Positions 1 through 12,319 of a DNA stretch of 64,000 nucleotides are shown here, one piece after another (the first letter of the stretch is position 1; each line of letters begins with the position of its first letter). This DNA is from Syncephalastrum monosporum B8922. Its lineage: Eukaryota > Mucoromycota > Mucoromycetes > Mucorales > Syncephalastraceae. The notes beneath the pieces are model-generated. The model worked only from the letters and a program-made list of their open reading frames with translations, was not told where the DNA came from and did no database searches. Location: NCBI GenBank assembly GCA_000697355.1, contig JNEN01001275.1:1-64000 (forward strand). Direction: 5' to 3'. The position numbers and the translations under genes are program-made.

Positions 1-69
1 ATTTATAAGGAAGATGTATTCCTTTTCCTCAGGCATGCTGAAATTAGCAGACAGCCAACGTGTGGATTG

Positions 70-94
70 AAAAAAAAAAAAAAAAAAAAAAAAA
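70..94. repeat. poly(A) homopolymer tract
   Basis: An uninterrupted run of 25 A in otherwise non-repetitive sequence. Bases 1-324 hold no other feature that I can support. Confidence 0.9.
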
Positions 95-324
95 CTCCAG
101 CGGATGTAGAATAGTCGGTCAGAGAATGAGAAGGGGATTTCTCTGACTTGGGAAGGGTAGAAAAGGATAAAACATAAAGAAAGGTAAAAAGGGTCGAAAG
201 AGTCAGTGAGAATTTGTGTAGGTTTATATGGAAGTGGTACAGAGTGCGAAATGCAGATCAACATGTCCGATAAAACGTGGTCAATGCTGAGGCAGTGAAA
301 CATACTAATTTCCAAGTGCCTTGG

Positions 325-790
325 CTATAACCATATAAATAACGCATACAGGTAATGCAGGTAAGGCATAGACGCAAGACGTGGAGATGAAGTTGAAGGT
401 GCTTTTGCGCACTGACGAGAGAGCGCTCTTGAATTCAGTACATACTTATCTATGTGCGTTGAGTAATGGACAGGAGCTTTATCGATGACGAGATAATGAC
501 CCTTTCTTTCTGGATGTTTTTTTTGTGCGTATTTCATTGTGTGTAACTTTTAAGACGCTCATAAAAGTCCTGTGTCAGTATGCTGTAAGCAGCAGTTTCG
601 CATGAAAGGTGCATATTTTCCATACGCTTTGAAACTCTTGAAACTAGTATTAACCAATCCGGTTGCGGAGATGACACCTAATACGTATCTGTCGTAGAGT
701 TCCCCTTTTTCTGACGGTCATCCCTCGCCAAGTATTCACGCCAGCGATTTGTATAGACGAAGCATTACTCCATGGTGTATGTATGATTTG
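325..790 (-). pseudogene. Degenerate Tc1/mariner-type (DDE superfamily) transposase fragment
   Basis: Read on the minus strand, two pieces in different frames look like the catalytic core of a DDE endonuclease. The upstream piece (about 590-740) contains KGELYDRYVLGVISATGLV, resembling the strand before the second catalytic Asp. The downstream piece (535-325) contains KGHYLVIDKAPVHYSTHIDK, the usual (V/I)xDNAxxH block, with the Asn changed to Lys. A stop and a frame change separate them, and the second piece soon runs into unrelated residues. No N-terminal helix-turn-helix and no terminal inverted repeats were found, so this is a dead internal fragment. The class call rests on the D-x-A-P-x-H block; the exact family is uncertain. 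Confidence 0.6.
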
Positions 791-978
791 GGAAGGGTGT
801 AATTTTATTATGATTTTGGGATGATTTTTATCAATGGCATGCCAAATATGGAGTCATTTAGATGGTGAAGAGGAGGATGCAAAAGAGAGGAACAGGGAAA
901 AAAAAAGGTGACAGATATGTAAAGCGCTTTTGGAGAGCCCGGGGTAACAACGAAGAGATGATTTTTTGCTGGACAGTG

Positions 979-3900
979 TTATGTATAGCGAGTAAAGTCC
1001 AGTGCTTGCTCAGCAGGCACAAAGGCAGGCATATGAGGAGGAGGAGGCAAGGGCGTACCTGTCTTGCCGGAAGAGGAGGATGTCTGATGCTGATGCTGAT
1101 ACGGATGCTGATGATGTGGGTGTTGCTGCTGTGAAGGTGTGGCCTGTGGCGGCTGGACGGACGGCTGTGCAGTTTGCTGCTGCTGCTGCTGCTGCTGTTG
1201 CTCCGCGCGTCGTTCCTTGATGCGCTTGATGGCACGCAGGCGTTCGCGCCAGTGCGAGACATACTCATGGCGACCTTCGACGCGGCTTTGCAGAAACACC
1301 TGCGCAAAGATATTGGCATGGAGAGCCATCTGTCTCACGAAACCCGGAAGGGACTGCGAGGACACGAGCTTGGGTTCGGTGATCGGTCCGATCTCGGGCA
1401 TATCTGGCCGGCGCTGCATCTCCACCTTGAAAAACGTGTTTTCGTCGTTCGACACCGAATGCGGCGAGATGACAATGTTGATAAAGTTAAATTGGCCGGG
1501 AAGGGTATCAAAGGCATAAGGCTTCTCTGCATCGTTGTACACGATGGTGACAAAGTCGTTGCCAATGTGCCGCTTTTTGCCGCTGCACTGCGGGTCGCGG
1601 TCGAGATGGGTCGGCATCATGGTCGCGACGTGGAAGATCACTTTGGTCACATCGTCCTGCCAAAAGTAGGCATACTTGCCGTCAATGTCCATCTCGCGAT
1701 CGAGGCCGCCGGTGTTGTCTGTGCGGCCGCGCAGAGGCTCGATCGTGCCAAGCGCACTGAGCAACTTGACATAATCGGGAGAGCCATGCGTATTGGCGAG
1801 GATCTCGGTCTCCTTGGTCTGGCCTTTGCCCACATAGAGCACGCCAATCTTGTGATAGTCTACCACCGGGATGCGGTCGAGCAAACCGATACTACGTGCG
1901 GTCGCTTCGTCGTCCGGCAGAGGGGGGGACATCTCGGCTGTACGCGCCAGATCTGGGTAATTGCTCAGCTGCAGGTACAGGAACCCCGCGTCAAAGGATT
2001 GCTCCAGTCGCCGCAGGTGCTGCACCGTCTGTCCGGCCGCGTCACTCGTGGGATCCGAGAGCACTTGGCGGACGACCTGGCTCAGGCGCTCGCTGTGGCT
2101 CAGAGGGGGTTGGACGTGCGATGTTTGGTTTTGGTTGAGTTCATCCATGACCGACCGCGGGCTGGTGGGCGTGCCGTCGGGCGAGATCGAGTTGGACGGC
2201 GGTGGTGACCGGTTGATGTTAAGCAAGTCCATCAGGGCGCGTTGGGTGATGGAAGGCCGGCGCGAGGAGAGTGCGTCGGATGAGGCGGGCGAATCTTGCG
2301 CGATCGATTCCTCCTCAATGCTTCGCTCGTCAAAAGTGATTCCCAAGCCAGAACCCTCGGCGTTCTCCGAGGACGACGGCGTGGATTCGGGCTGGTCCAC
2401 CTGTGAATCGGATGCTTCGTACGCACGCGTGGGTAGCAAGTCAGGTGAGTACTGCATCATGAGGAGCGCCGGCAAGGTCTTGTAATCGATCTCGTCCGAC
2501 TTGATGCGGTTTTCAATATTACACATCATGGATACGGTGCCTGAGGGACGTCGGATTGTCACCTCCATCCACCCGAGGGCCTTGGCGGTCTTGAGCGTCA
2601 ATAGTGTATGGCCATACACCCACGTACGCATGCTCTGCCGGGGTCCATTCTCTATCGCGGGTGGGCTCGGTCCTGCCGACGGATCGCCCATCAGGACCTT
2701 GGACACGAATGATTTCTCGGGCGCCAAACTGACATCGGCAAAGCTGAAGCGTGACAACATGTCGATACAGGTATACGTCTGTTCATCGATCCCGCGACTG
2801 ACCGTGTTGGCGCCCAAGAGTCGCTGGATGATGAACGAGACATGCTTGCGCCGCTCATGCAACGGTACCGCTGTGAACCACACCGTGATGACCAGATATG
2901 CCATAATGAAGACATACTGCGATAACGCACTTTGATTGCTGGGCGGCTGCTGCGGGGTCGCAGCACCAGGCAAAGGTGAATTTGACGTAGGCGAGCCCCC
3001 CGGGCCGCTGGGCGTGTTGAGCGGCGATGCTTGCTGCTGTGCTTGCGAATGCTGGAGGTAGTTGAGGGCAATGGCAAACACGGGTTTATACATGTCGCTT
3101 GTAAAGTTGGCGTACAAGTTGGGCAGTCGCGCCAGCCCAAGCAAGAACTCGAGGATATGCACCGAGACACTGCTGACCGAGATAATCTGAGACATACGCT
3201 GCAGGATCTCGTTGAGCATCTTGGCCATCGAGAGCGGGAGTTCGTGGCAGCACACCGTCATGGCGTGAATGCAGGGCTTAGTCGCAGCCGTGACCTGCGT
3301 GATGCCCATGTAGAACGCGTACACGAGTTCGTCCTGGTCCTGCTTGCTAAAAATCCGGCGATAGGACACCAGCACCATGAGGAGCTTGTAGGCATACACG
3401 TTCAGGTCGTTCCGCTTGACAGTCGGTGGAAGCGAATGTACGCTGTCCAGAAACTTTTTGTTGACGATCCACTTGAACAGGTTCCGGCGCAGCTTCTGGA
3501 TCTGGCTCGTCGCAGCACAGAATAAGTGTTTGTTGGTGAGCTGGATCGGCAGTCGCTTCAAGACAAAGTGGAGAAGGACCCAGTTGGAGGAGTGCGTGAG
3601 GATCATGATGTACGCCTTGCAGATATCCTGGACTGGTAGCTCAAACATCGTCTCATTCGCCGTCTCCTTGTGTGCCACTACACTCGGGCTGACCACAGGC
3701 GCTTGCTCGCTTTCCGCACTTTTCGGTGGTCCTGGCATGCTTGCACTCATTTTTCTGTCCTCTTCGGCTTTTTTGGTTTGTCTTGCATGCCGAATTGCCG
3801 CCATCAGCGTGTTCTCGTTTCCAACAGCTACAACCCACAAAAGAAATGAATATTAAGGCTCGCTCCTCGCACAATGTTTACTTACGATCAGAGATGGTAT

Positions 3901-6121
3901 AGATACGATGATCAGCGAGACACCGCAGTCGCAAGAGCAGATCGAACGCAACAATCTTGGGGCCACCGTAAGGACACAAAAGATCGTCCATATTATTGGC
4001 CACGCCTGCAATGGTGTTGAAGACCTTGAGGCACGCCGTGCCGTTCGACTTGGGCAGAAACTCCTCAAAAAGCTCGACAAGGCCACACATGGCGGGTACA
4101 CCCGTGCAGCAAGAGCCATCGTCAGGATGCCCCGTCTCTAAAGACACGGTAGGGCTGCTACTGCGAAGGGGCGAGGTGGACGAGCTGCGTGCGCTCTGTC
4201 TCAGCGCGGCAGCGTGGGATGGCTGAGACTGGCTCTGGGACCGTCGCAAGGTCACGATTCGCAGCGGTTCCTCTTTGGCAGACGAGAGCTGAGTTGCGGA
4301 AGCCGCGGTCCCCGGTGCTTCCGAAGAAGCAGGTACGTGGATCGTATCACTCATACATTTACAGGGCGTACATTTGCGAAGCACGTTCAGCAGCTTGTCA
4401 AAGGTCTCGTCGGCCGGGTCTGTATCGGCGAGAGCGGTGACCATGAGATCGACCGCTCTCTGGCGTATTTCCGGATCGGCTTCGTCGGGCGTATTGGCGA
4501 CAATGGGGTATACAATTTCGCGGTTCATCTCGGCCGCATAAAAGTCCTTGACAGCGATACATGTGTCGGTGACAATGGACAGGACGCGGAGGCGCACAGA
4601 GCAGGCCATGGATGAGGGTATATAGAACGTGTCAACCGTATCGCGCAATGCGACCAGCCAGTCCTCAGACGACGGCAGAAAGGCATGCTCGGCCTCGTAG
4701 TAGTTGAGCAACATCCAGGCTGCTTCGGAGGAAAGGTACTGCCGCAGGGTGTGAAGCACGTCCACGAATCGGTCGACGGGACCAGCGTAGGTGCCGTCGG
4801 CTTTCTTTTGCTGGATGCTGACCAAAAATTGAACCAGTTCGCCGGGCATGTCCTTCTCGTTTTCACCAAGAGACTCTGGAAAGAGGAGCAGGGCCGACTT
4901 GGCACGGTCGTCCATGTTGACCAGGAGATGATTCGCGCAGCTATCGACAATGTCCCATATCGTCTCCCACTCCAACAAGCCCACACTCACTCCGCTTTCG
5001 TTGATGGTCCGCAAGCTGAGCAAGATCTTTTCGCTGACCTGCTTGTCGCATCGCAGCGCCGCCCGCCGAAAGTAGGTCAGAATGACAGCGTCCGGCACCT
5101 GGTACGTGTCGGCGACATGCGCACGCAGCTTGGATCCCCAGGCAGCTTCGGTGAGCAGGCGGATGGCACCACGCGCAAGGAGCACCGCGTTGGGGCCTTT
5201 ACCTTCGGTCATTCTGCAGAGGGTCAGTACCGCGTTGTGGGCACAATGCGAGCGCAGGAGGTTGGTGAAGATGGACCACGGCGAGTCGATACCGTCCGGG
5301 ACCATGGTTTCGGGCAGAATCACGCTCACAGCGAGGGTCTCGAGAAAAGGCGAAAGCGCGGCAAAGGGCACGAACCGGTAGCGGACCACCACGTCGGCAA
5401 AGGCGAGGCACGCGGCCAGGTCAGTCGGGTGCTTGGCAACGTAGATGGCGTGGCGCACAGCCTCAATCATGTGCTGGACCGCATCTTCACTGAGGAGCGA
5501 AAAGTTGAACTTGCCGAGGGCGGTGAGGAGCCGAAGGATGTCGCGTAGGTGGGGTATACTGCTGTCCTGGTCGTCTGGAGGCGCGCACTGCAGCGCATGC
5601 TCGAGCCACGTGATGAGAAGCTTGCCAATGTTCTTCTCAAAGCCAGACACTTCTCGACCGCCTTTGCAGAGAGCGTCGAGGACCTGGATCATGTCGTCAA
5701 AGTCGTCCCAGAGCGCGTGGTCGCGTAGCCAGCTGTAGAACGTGACACGGGCCATGCCCAGCTCCTCGTACTGGCCCTGGATGCATGCCAGCATAAACTC
5801 AAACACGACGTGGCGTGCCTCACGCGGCACACTCGGCTCAAGGATGTCTTGCACGCTGAAAAAGACGTTATCGAGGTGGGTGAATTTGTACTGTTTGCAC
5901 AAGTCGCCAAACTCCTTGAGATGCTTGCACCGTTGCGCAAGCGGCTGCGCGCTACCAACGAGCGACACGATCGGACGTGCATCCAGTGGGCACGTTGTGT
6001 CTTCGCGATTGACATTAATACACGATTCCACCGAAATGGACGAAGCGCGCGGACGAAGAATATTGCTGAGCCATCGGTTCGACGTCGAGGGTGTGGTTTG
6101 TCTATGCGAGTTGCCAGACAT
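979..6121 (-). CDS. TSC2: Tuberin (TSC2), RapGAP-domain GTPase-activating protein for Rheb
   Basis: Exons: 6121..3886 and 3827..979, one 58-nt phase-1 intron; 1694 aa, close to the roughly 1800 aa of animal tuberin. The N-terminal 700 residues are alpha-helical and match the tuberin N-terminal region (for example DICEP-like VQDILEPSVPREARHVVFEF). Residues about 770-1100 match the central tuberin domain. A Ser/Pro-rich linker follows. The RapGAP domain lies at about 1400-1600 and keeps RHIGNDFVTIVYND, whose Asn is the catalytic asparagine thumb near residue 1500, and GQFNFINIVISP. The tail has a run of nine Gln, then Gln/His/Pro-rich sequence. In known systems TSC2 with TSC1 inactivates Rheb and so restrains TORC1; TSC1 and Rheb are not in this window. 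The start is the first Met of a long open exon. Intact and probably active. Confidence 0.95.
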
Positions 6122-6444
6122 AGAACTACTGAATGAGTTGCTGCTTTCTTTTTAAGTGAATCCGCTTTTTTTTTTTTATTTCGTTGGTGTTGTTCTAAGG
6201 TTGGGTGGGTGGTCGAAGCAAGCGCAGAACGTAGCAGAAAAAAAAAAAAGAAACTGGGAAGAAGTTGGCTCACCGAGAAACGTTTGGCGGTGATTCAAAG
6301 ATTCACATGCACATGTGCGCACACACCCATTACTATGCTACCAGCACCATACCAATGCTCCCTGCGCTACACCTCACGGCTCCGTGATGCTATTTATTTA
6401 TGCCAGCATCGGCACGCCCATCATTAATAGATCCGCTGTCTCTA

Positions 6445-7487
6445 TTAGAAACGCCATCGTCCTGCTTTCAGCAAGGGCTTGACGCGGAGGAACCAATATG
6501 CCGCACCATACGCAGCACCGCCAATATGTGCCGCACTATCCACGATTCCCGTCTAATCAACGTCCGCGTGAGTTTCATTCCAAAACAGCAAAGCCCATTC
6601 GCCTTACCCGCAGTGTAGCTGCCTTGTACAAATCGTACGCGGCAAAGCCACCGACGACAGCCAAGGCAGGGAGGGGTACGACAAAGAAGACCAAGAATCG
6701 CGCCGACGGGACTGGGACAGATGTGTTTGTGAGTGGCCTACGCTAAACCCCATTTTGGTATCCACTTACAAGCAAGCGCATAAAAGGTGGTGATACCCAT
6801 GAGAGCACCTGACGCGCCCAGCGACGCCGAGCGCGGCTCACGAATATTGCCAGCAATGGCGGGCCGGATAAAAGCCTGGTAGCACAGCGTGGCCACCGAG
6901 GCAGTGAGACCGGCTGCGCCATACAGAAGCAAGAAGCGAGAGGCACCGACAGCCTCGATGACGCCCTGGCCAATAGAATGCAGGACGAGCATGTTGATAC
7001 CCAAGTGGAGCGTGTCCTTGTGCGAGACGGCGGCGGTCAGGAGGGTCCAGATACGCCCGCTCTTGATCGTTTCTACCGAGACCATGAAGTTATCCGCCAT
7101 AAACTGGAGCCAGCCGGCGTCGTGGAACTGCGTATAGTTTTTGATGGCATACTGCCAGCTGAGATAGACCGTAATGTTCGTACCAATCACGGTCCACAGC
7201 ACGCGATTGGGGTCGGCATTGTTGATGCGCTGTCCGATTTGTCGCCATGGGCTCTGCTGCCGTTTCAGTGCCTGCGAAAGCGAGTCTTTTTCTTGGTAAT
7301 AGTGTGGTCGTATGTAGGCGCGTTGCTGCAGCCACTGGAGAGCTTTGTAGGACGGCTTCTGCTGTAACTGGTGTCGCGTCGCAGTCGTAAGGGCGCGCTG
7401 TGTAAAGAAATAGGTGGATTGTGGTGTTGCTGGCTTCTTGAATGCGGCCATGCACTGAGGGCGCAGCGTGTGTATTATGCGCAGCAT
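6445..7487 (-). CDS. PCP1: Mitochondrial rhomboid intramembrane protease (PARL/Pcp1 family)
   Basis: Exons: 7487..6770, 6711..6608, 6552..6445; introns of 58 and 55 nt; 309 aa. The first 70 residues are rich in Arg, Gln and Ser with few acids, as expected of a mitochondrial presequence. The rhomboid core follows: the N of LGINMLVLHS, the catalytic Ser in GASGALMG, and after two introns the catalytic His in AAHIGGAAYGAAYWF. A hydrophobic segment, RFLVFFVVPLPALAVVGG, sits between them, as in mitochondrial rhomboids. The order and spacing of the catalytic Ser and His are complete. Family members cleave inner-membrane substrates such as cytochrome c peroxidase and the OPA1/Mgm1 dynamin. The start lies 119 bp from the divergent phosducin-like gene. 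An internal Met 11 codons in is an alternative start. Confidence 0.9.
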
Positions 7488-7606
7488 ATGATATAATTGG
7501 ATGTGCGTGGTGTGTAAAAAAGGAACAAGTCATCAGAAGCGTCGTTGTCGCCCCTAATAAACCCCGCGTAGGCGGAGCGAGCTTGGTTGATCAACCCTTT
7601 GTAACC
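7488..7606. promoter_or_regulatory. Shared divergent promoter region
   Basis: Only 119 bp separates the start codons of the minus-strand rhomboid gene and the plus-strand phosducin-like gene, so both must be transcribed from this interval or from within each other. No clear TATA box is seen. The AAC-rich sequence just before ATG 7607 (gtaaccATGG) is a good start context. Confidence 0.6.
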
Positions 7607-8589
7607 ATGGATGATCCCAACGCAGATACCGAATGGTAAACCCATTACAACGAGTCACCTTTTTGTACTCATTCATTGCTCCTTCTAGGAACGACATTTT
7701 GAGAGCCCGGGGCATCTTGCCGCCCAAGGACGAGAAGCGGGACGATGAGATTGAAGATTGGTATGTCGAGACTGTCAAGGCCAAAGAAGCAGCCCAAAAG
7801 AGTCTCGACAACAAGACCCTCGATGAACTCGATGAACTCGAAGATGAACTCGACGATGATCGCATTATTCAGGAATACAGGCAAGACAATAGGAAGGAGG
7901 CATAGACGCATAGACCACGCCCGCTGATATGATATACTTTTGACAGGCAGAAGCGTATGCAGGAAATGCAACAAGCGGCGAGCAAAGAGAAGTATGGTGA
8001 GGTCACCCAGATTTCCAAACCGGATTTCGTCAAGGAGGTCACCGAGGCGAGCAAAGAATGCTTTGTTATTGTTCATCTGTATCAAGACGCGTAGGTCCCG
8101 CTGAATGCTTCGTTTTCGCGTGTTCTCTCAACTGTATTATATGATTTCCTCAGAATCCCCGCATGCAAACTGATGAACCAGCACCTTGCCACTCTCGCCA
8201 GAGAATTCAAAGCAACCAAGTTTCTCAAAATCGTCGCCGACCAATGTATCCCCAATTATCCCGATAGAAATGTGCCCACCCTGCTTGTCTACGGTGAAGG
8301 AGATATTAAGGCCAACATTGTTGGTGCCATCGCTTTTGGCGGTATGAACATGACCGTATCCAGTAAGTTTTCTCTGCAGGACGCAATGAGAACGGTCCCA
8401 TCCTGATACATATCCAAAATCATTTTAGGTGTCCGTGCTCAGCTGGCCAATGTGGGGGCTGTGCCTCCCGAGGACGACGGCGAAAAGGAGAAGAGTAACA
8501 AGAAAAAGAGCATCTACAGCTCTGCCGCGACTGCAGCATTAAGTAGTGATGACGAAGACGAGAGTGATGACGATAGAGGATATTATTGA
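7607..8589 (+). CDS. PLP2: Phosducin-like protein (Plp2/PDCL3 family), CCT chaperonin co-factor
   Basis: Exons: 7607..7635, 7689..7880, 7947..8090, 8154..8362, 8429..8589; 244 aa. The protein opens with [21 protein letters not shown], the diagnostic N-terminus of the PDCL2/PDCL3/Plp2 group. An acidic coiled region follows, then a thioredoxin-like fold (residues about 85-205: FVIVHLYQD, FLKIVADQCIPNYPDRNVPT, LLVYGEGDI) and an acidic Ser/Asp tail. Relatives bind the cytosolic chaperonin CCT and help fold actin and tubulin. The second intron (7881..7946) begins with GC rather than GT: the donor is AG|GCAAGA, and only this join keeps the family residues EYRQKRMQEMQ in frame. The gene is divergent from the rhomboid gene. 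Confidence 0.93.
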
Positions 8590-9021
8590 ACCAATAATGA
8601 TATGATATCTTTCACTCGTGCCGGGACGATATTACAGTAGTTTCTGGATGGCTTTAGAAAGAATAAGGGCAATTGTGACGTGATGATACGCGGCAAACCG
8701 CTGTCAAACTCCTTCCTTCTCACACGACTGAAATGGATAAAATAGACGTCTTCCCGCCAGCATATATCACCACGAAACAGAAAAATATGTACCGGTGGGT
8801 CTATCTAATATAACGACGTGTATGGGCGAGGCAAAGAGACTACATAGTGATGGAAAAGAAAAAGGCGCGTTACCAAAGCATGGCGTCATGGCAGCTGAGA
8901 CGGAGTTGCTGGCAGAACAATCCCGACCCTATCCCAAGGGTTCATAGAAAAGCATGAAATTTTGGTGGAACCCTCCCCATCATTTTTTTTCTTTGTATCG
9001 ATTTCATCCCTTCTTTCTGTC
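8590..9021. other. Intergenic region
   Basis: 432 bp between the phosducin-like stop and the Tps2 start. It ends in a pyrimidine-rich leader (8985-9020) just before ATG 9022, as is common upstream of fungal start codons. No other feature seen. Confidence 0.5.
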
Positions 9022-12000
9022 ATGGTCCACCCCACCGACCCTATTCGGAGCGAGACGCCTACCTCTTCTGCAGGCGCCGGCATCGACCCTCAGCGGTTGC
9101 AGGAGCTGCTGCAGCAGCAAGGCAAGGATATGCCCAAAGTGAGCGGGAGGGTGATCAACGTCGTGAATCAAATCCCCTTTGAATGCATCCTGGACCGCGA
9201 AGACCAGCAGGACGTCTCTATTGCGGAGCACATGCGCGCTGCTGCCACGTATCGCCGCCAACGCGAGGGCAGCCTCAGCAACGGTTCAGGCAACTCGGTT
9301 GAGGCACCCATTTCGCACTTGGCCAAACGCCGCTCGACCATGCCCACCCTCGGCGAAACCGACATGTGGCGTCTCAACGCGCGACGGGGTCACTCGGCCA
9401 TGTATTCCGGCTTGGATTCACTCAAGCAAAACTACGACACCTTGTACATTGGCTCCACCGGTAATATTGTATCGAACCATAGCGATCATGTGCCCTGCGA
9501 AGACCTTCGCCAAGAGGAGCGCAACAGTCTGGGGTCGCTCCTGTTCCTCAAGCACCAGATGATTCCTATCTTCATTGACGATAAGCTAACGCATGGTCAT
9601 TACGAAGGCTACTGCAAGCAAGGTCCGTTTATTCTTTTCTTTATCTTCTATCCTTGATACTCACTGGAGAATATTTGTAGTGCTTTGGCCGCTCCTTCAT
9701 TACGTCATGTGGGACGAGACAGTGGATGAAAAGAAGTACTGGGAATCTTATGTAGCTGTCAATCGCATTTTCGCCGACACCGTGGCCGATCACTACCGCG
9801 AAGGCGATCAAAGTAAGCGTCCTACTAACAATATGGCCAGATCAATCTTGTCAGATCGCTCACGTCACACAAACATTTTCTGCCAGTTTGGATCCATGAT
9901 TACCATTTGCTGCTTGTTCCACAGATGTTGCGGGAGAAGTTGCCGAACGCGCCGATCGGTAACTTTATCCATACACCTTTTGTGAGCTCGGAGATTTTCA
10001 GATGCTTACCCCGTAAGTACAGATGGATTTACTTATTTGTTTTTCTAAACCCTGCCTCCCCCCTCCCTCCACACCATATGTAGGGCGCAAGGATATTCTC
10101 AAAGGCATGCTTGGATCCAATTTGATTGCGTTCCAGGTAAGAGAAGAAAAATGTGTTAACCCAATGTCGCACGAATAGGCGCATTGACAGGGTCCCTTTA
10201 GACTTACAACTATGCACGCCACTTTGCATCCAACTGCACGCGTATCCTGGGCTATGAATACACGCCAGCAGGCGTCGACGCCAATGGCACGATTGTATCG
10301 CTGGGCATCCATCCCATAGGCATTGACGCCGACCGCACGCGACGTAATTGCAAGCGGCCAGGCGTGATGCCCAAGATTAAGGCCATGCAGCAAAAATTCA
10401 AGGGCAAGAAGATTATCGTCGGTCGTGATAAGCTAGACCCTGTCAAGGGTATCGTGCAAAAGCTCGAATCATTTGAACAATTTTTGACGGAGTACCCGGA
10501 GTGGAAAGATCAGGTAAGCTGTCCTCCTAGCAACCGGGAAACAAACGAGATACTGAGACAGATCATGGGCTTGCCTTAGGTGGTGTTGATCCAGGTCACT
10601 GCCCCGGGTGTGGTCAACGCACCCAAGCTGGATGTCAAAATTGCAGAGATCATCAACCGTATCAACAGCAAGTTCGGCTCGCTGGAATTCACGCCCGTTC
10701 AGCACTTTCACCAGCACATCGACCGGGACGAGTACTATGCGCTGCTCACCGTGGCCGACATTATGCTTGTGACACCTACAGCCGATGGCATGAACACCAC
10801 CGGCCTCGAGTATGTTGTTGCGCAGGAAAACAATCCTGAAAAGGGTTCGTTGATCCTGTCCGAGTTTACAGGCACGGCGCGCAGCCTGAGTGCGGCGAGC
10901 ATTATCAATCCGTATGACTATGCTGAGATCTCCCGGGCCATCAATGATTGTCTACACATGTCGGCCGAAGAGAAAGAGGGCAAGCTCCAGGTAAGAAAAG
11001 CAGGATCCATCCCATGGCCTTTTTTTGCGTTCGTACGCTGACGTGATGATTTCAGCAACTTGACAAGTTTGTCAGCTGCCATACAGCCAGCTACTGGGCT
11101 ATCTCCCTCGTCCGGGATCTGCTCTATAGCTGTGCACGCCAGTCTCACTGGGGCCCGACAGCAGTCCTGGAAGAGGATCGTCTCAAGGTGGAGTATGATG
11201 CGGCACGCAACCGTTTACTGTTCTTTGACTACGATGTAAGTGTTTCCAACGTGATTTTGATACGTCAGAATGCTTACGAGAAGCGACTTGCTATTTAGGG
11301 CACCTTGACGCCTATCTGTGATAAGCCTGAGGATGCTGTCCCGTCCAAGAAGACACTGGAAGCCCTCGAAGGATTGTGCAGGGATCCACACAATACGGTT
11401 TGGGTTGTTTCTGGACGTGATCAGGTAAGGAAGAAAAGCGGGAAGAACATCTTGTAAGGGCTCCTATCTCACAAAAGTTCTTGCGAATCTCCTTCAGGAC
11501 ACACTGGACAAATGGTTGGGCCACATCCCGAATCTGGGCCTATCAAGCGAGCACGGCTGTTTCATTAAAGACCCCAATACGGGCAAGTGGATCAGCATGA
11601 TCGACCAAATCGATATGGCGTGGAAGGACGACGTGCAGGAAGTCTTCAAGTATTATACCGAGCGCACCCCGGGAAGCTTTGTGGAGAACAAGCGCGGTGC
11701 TGTTACATGGCATTACCGCACGGCTGACCCCAAGTTTGGGTAAGCATGCATGGCTGTACCAATGCGTGCCTTGAGCTCATATTTTACAATTTCTCATAGC
11801 GCTTTCCAAGCCAATGAATGCCAGAACCACCTGGAGCAGTCGATCATTAGCAAGATGCCGGTCGAGACGCTGGTGGGCAAGAAGACGTTGGAGGTACGTC
11901 CGTTGTCGATCAACAAGGGCGAAGTCATCAAGCGGGCGATGTCTTTCCACCCGGACGCTGGCTTTGTGCTATGTGCGGGCGACGACAAGACAGATGAAGA

Positions 12001-12151
12001 TATGTTCCGTGTGCTGGGCAAGATGAAACGCGGTGGCGTGAATCAGATTATTTTCACGGTGACCATTGGCCCTGCCGACAAGCGCACACTCGCCAAGTGG
12101 CGTATCGAGACAAGCGAGCAGTTCGTGGACGTGATTGCTGGCTTATCCTAA
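9022..12151 (+). CDS. TPS2: Trehalose-6-phosphate synthase/phosphatase (Tps2-type, GT20 plus HAD phosphatase)
   Basis: Exons: 9022..9622, 9681..9812, 9887..10012, 10084..10136, 10202..10513, 10580..10990, 11056..11235, 11299..11424, 11498..11739, 11800..12151; nine introns, 844 aa (yeast Tps2 is about 900). The GT20 domain (about 150-590) has VWIHDYHLLLVPQML-type sequence, LGIHPIGID, VGRDKLDPVKG and ADGMNTTGLEYV. The C-terminal HAD phosphatase has DYDGTLTP at 603-610, whose coding DNA is split by an intron right after DYD, and GDDKTDEDMF near 785. Family role: removal of phosphate from trehalose 6-phosphate, giving trehalose in stress tolerance. In the GT20 signature the usual Arg before DGMN is Ala, so synthase activity is doubtful while the phosphatase motifs are complete. 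An in-frame Met at 8962 exists, but its extension is encoded by the pyrimidine-rich leader, so 9022 is preferred. Confidence 0.95.
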
Positions 12152-12251
12152 TTATATAAACACCCTTCTCTATTATCAAACCATGTCACGTCAATGGTGT
12201 CCTGTAGATGTTTATACATTGTATATACAAAGTGCATTAGACCGTTTTAAA

Positions 12252-12260
12252 TATATAAAA
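12252..12260 (+). promoter_or_regulatory. Putative TATA box of the alpha/beta hydrolase gene
   Basis: TATATAAAA lies 60 bp upstream of ATG 12320, in the 168-bp gap after TPS2. The sequence match is perfect; its use is inferred. Confidence 0.5.
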
Positions 12261-12319
12261 AGCATGTATCACGCACTTTCTATCGCTGTACCACTCTTCC
12301 TGTATCATTCAGCTTCAAT

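Noticed and set aside
1174..2208. 344-codon open frame antisense to TSC2
   Set aside because: It starts inside the CTG-repeat strand of the polyglutamine tract, overlaps the conserved RapGAP domain and has no motifs of its own.
8962..9021. Upstream in-frame Met of the Tps2 gene
   Set aside because: The extra 20 residues are Phe/Ser/Leu-rich because they read a pyrimidine-rich leader; ATG 9022 is a better start.
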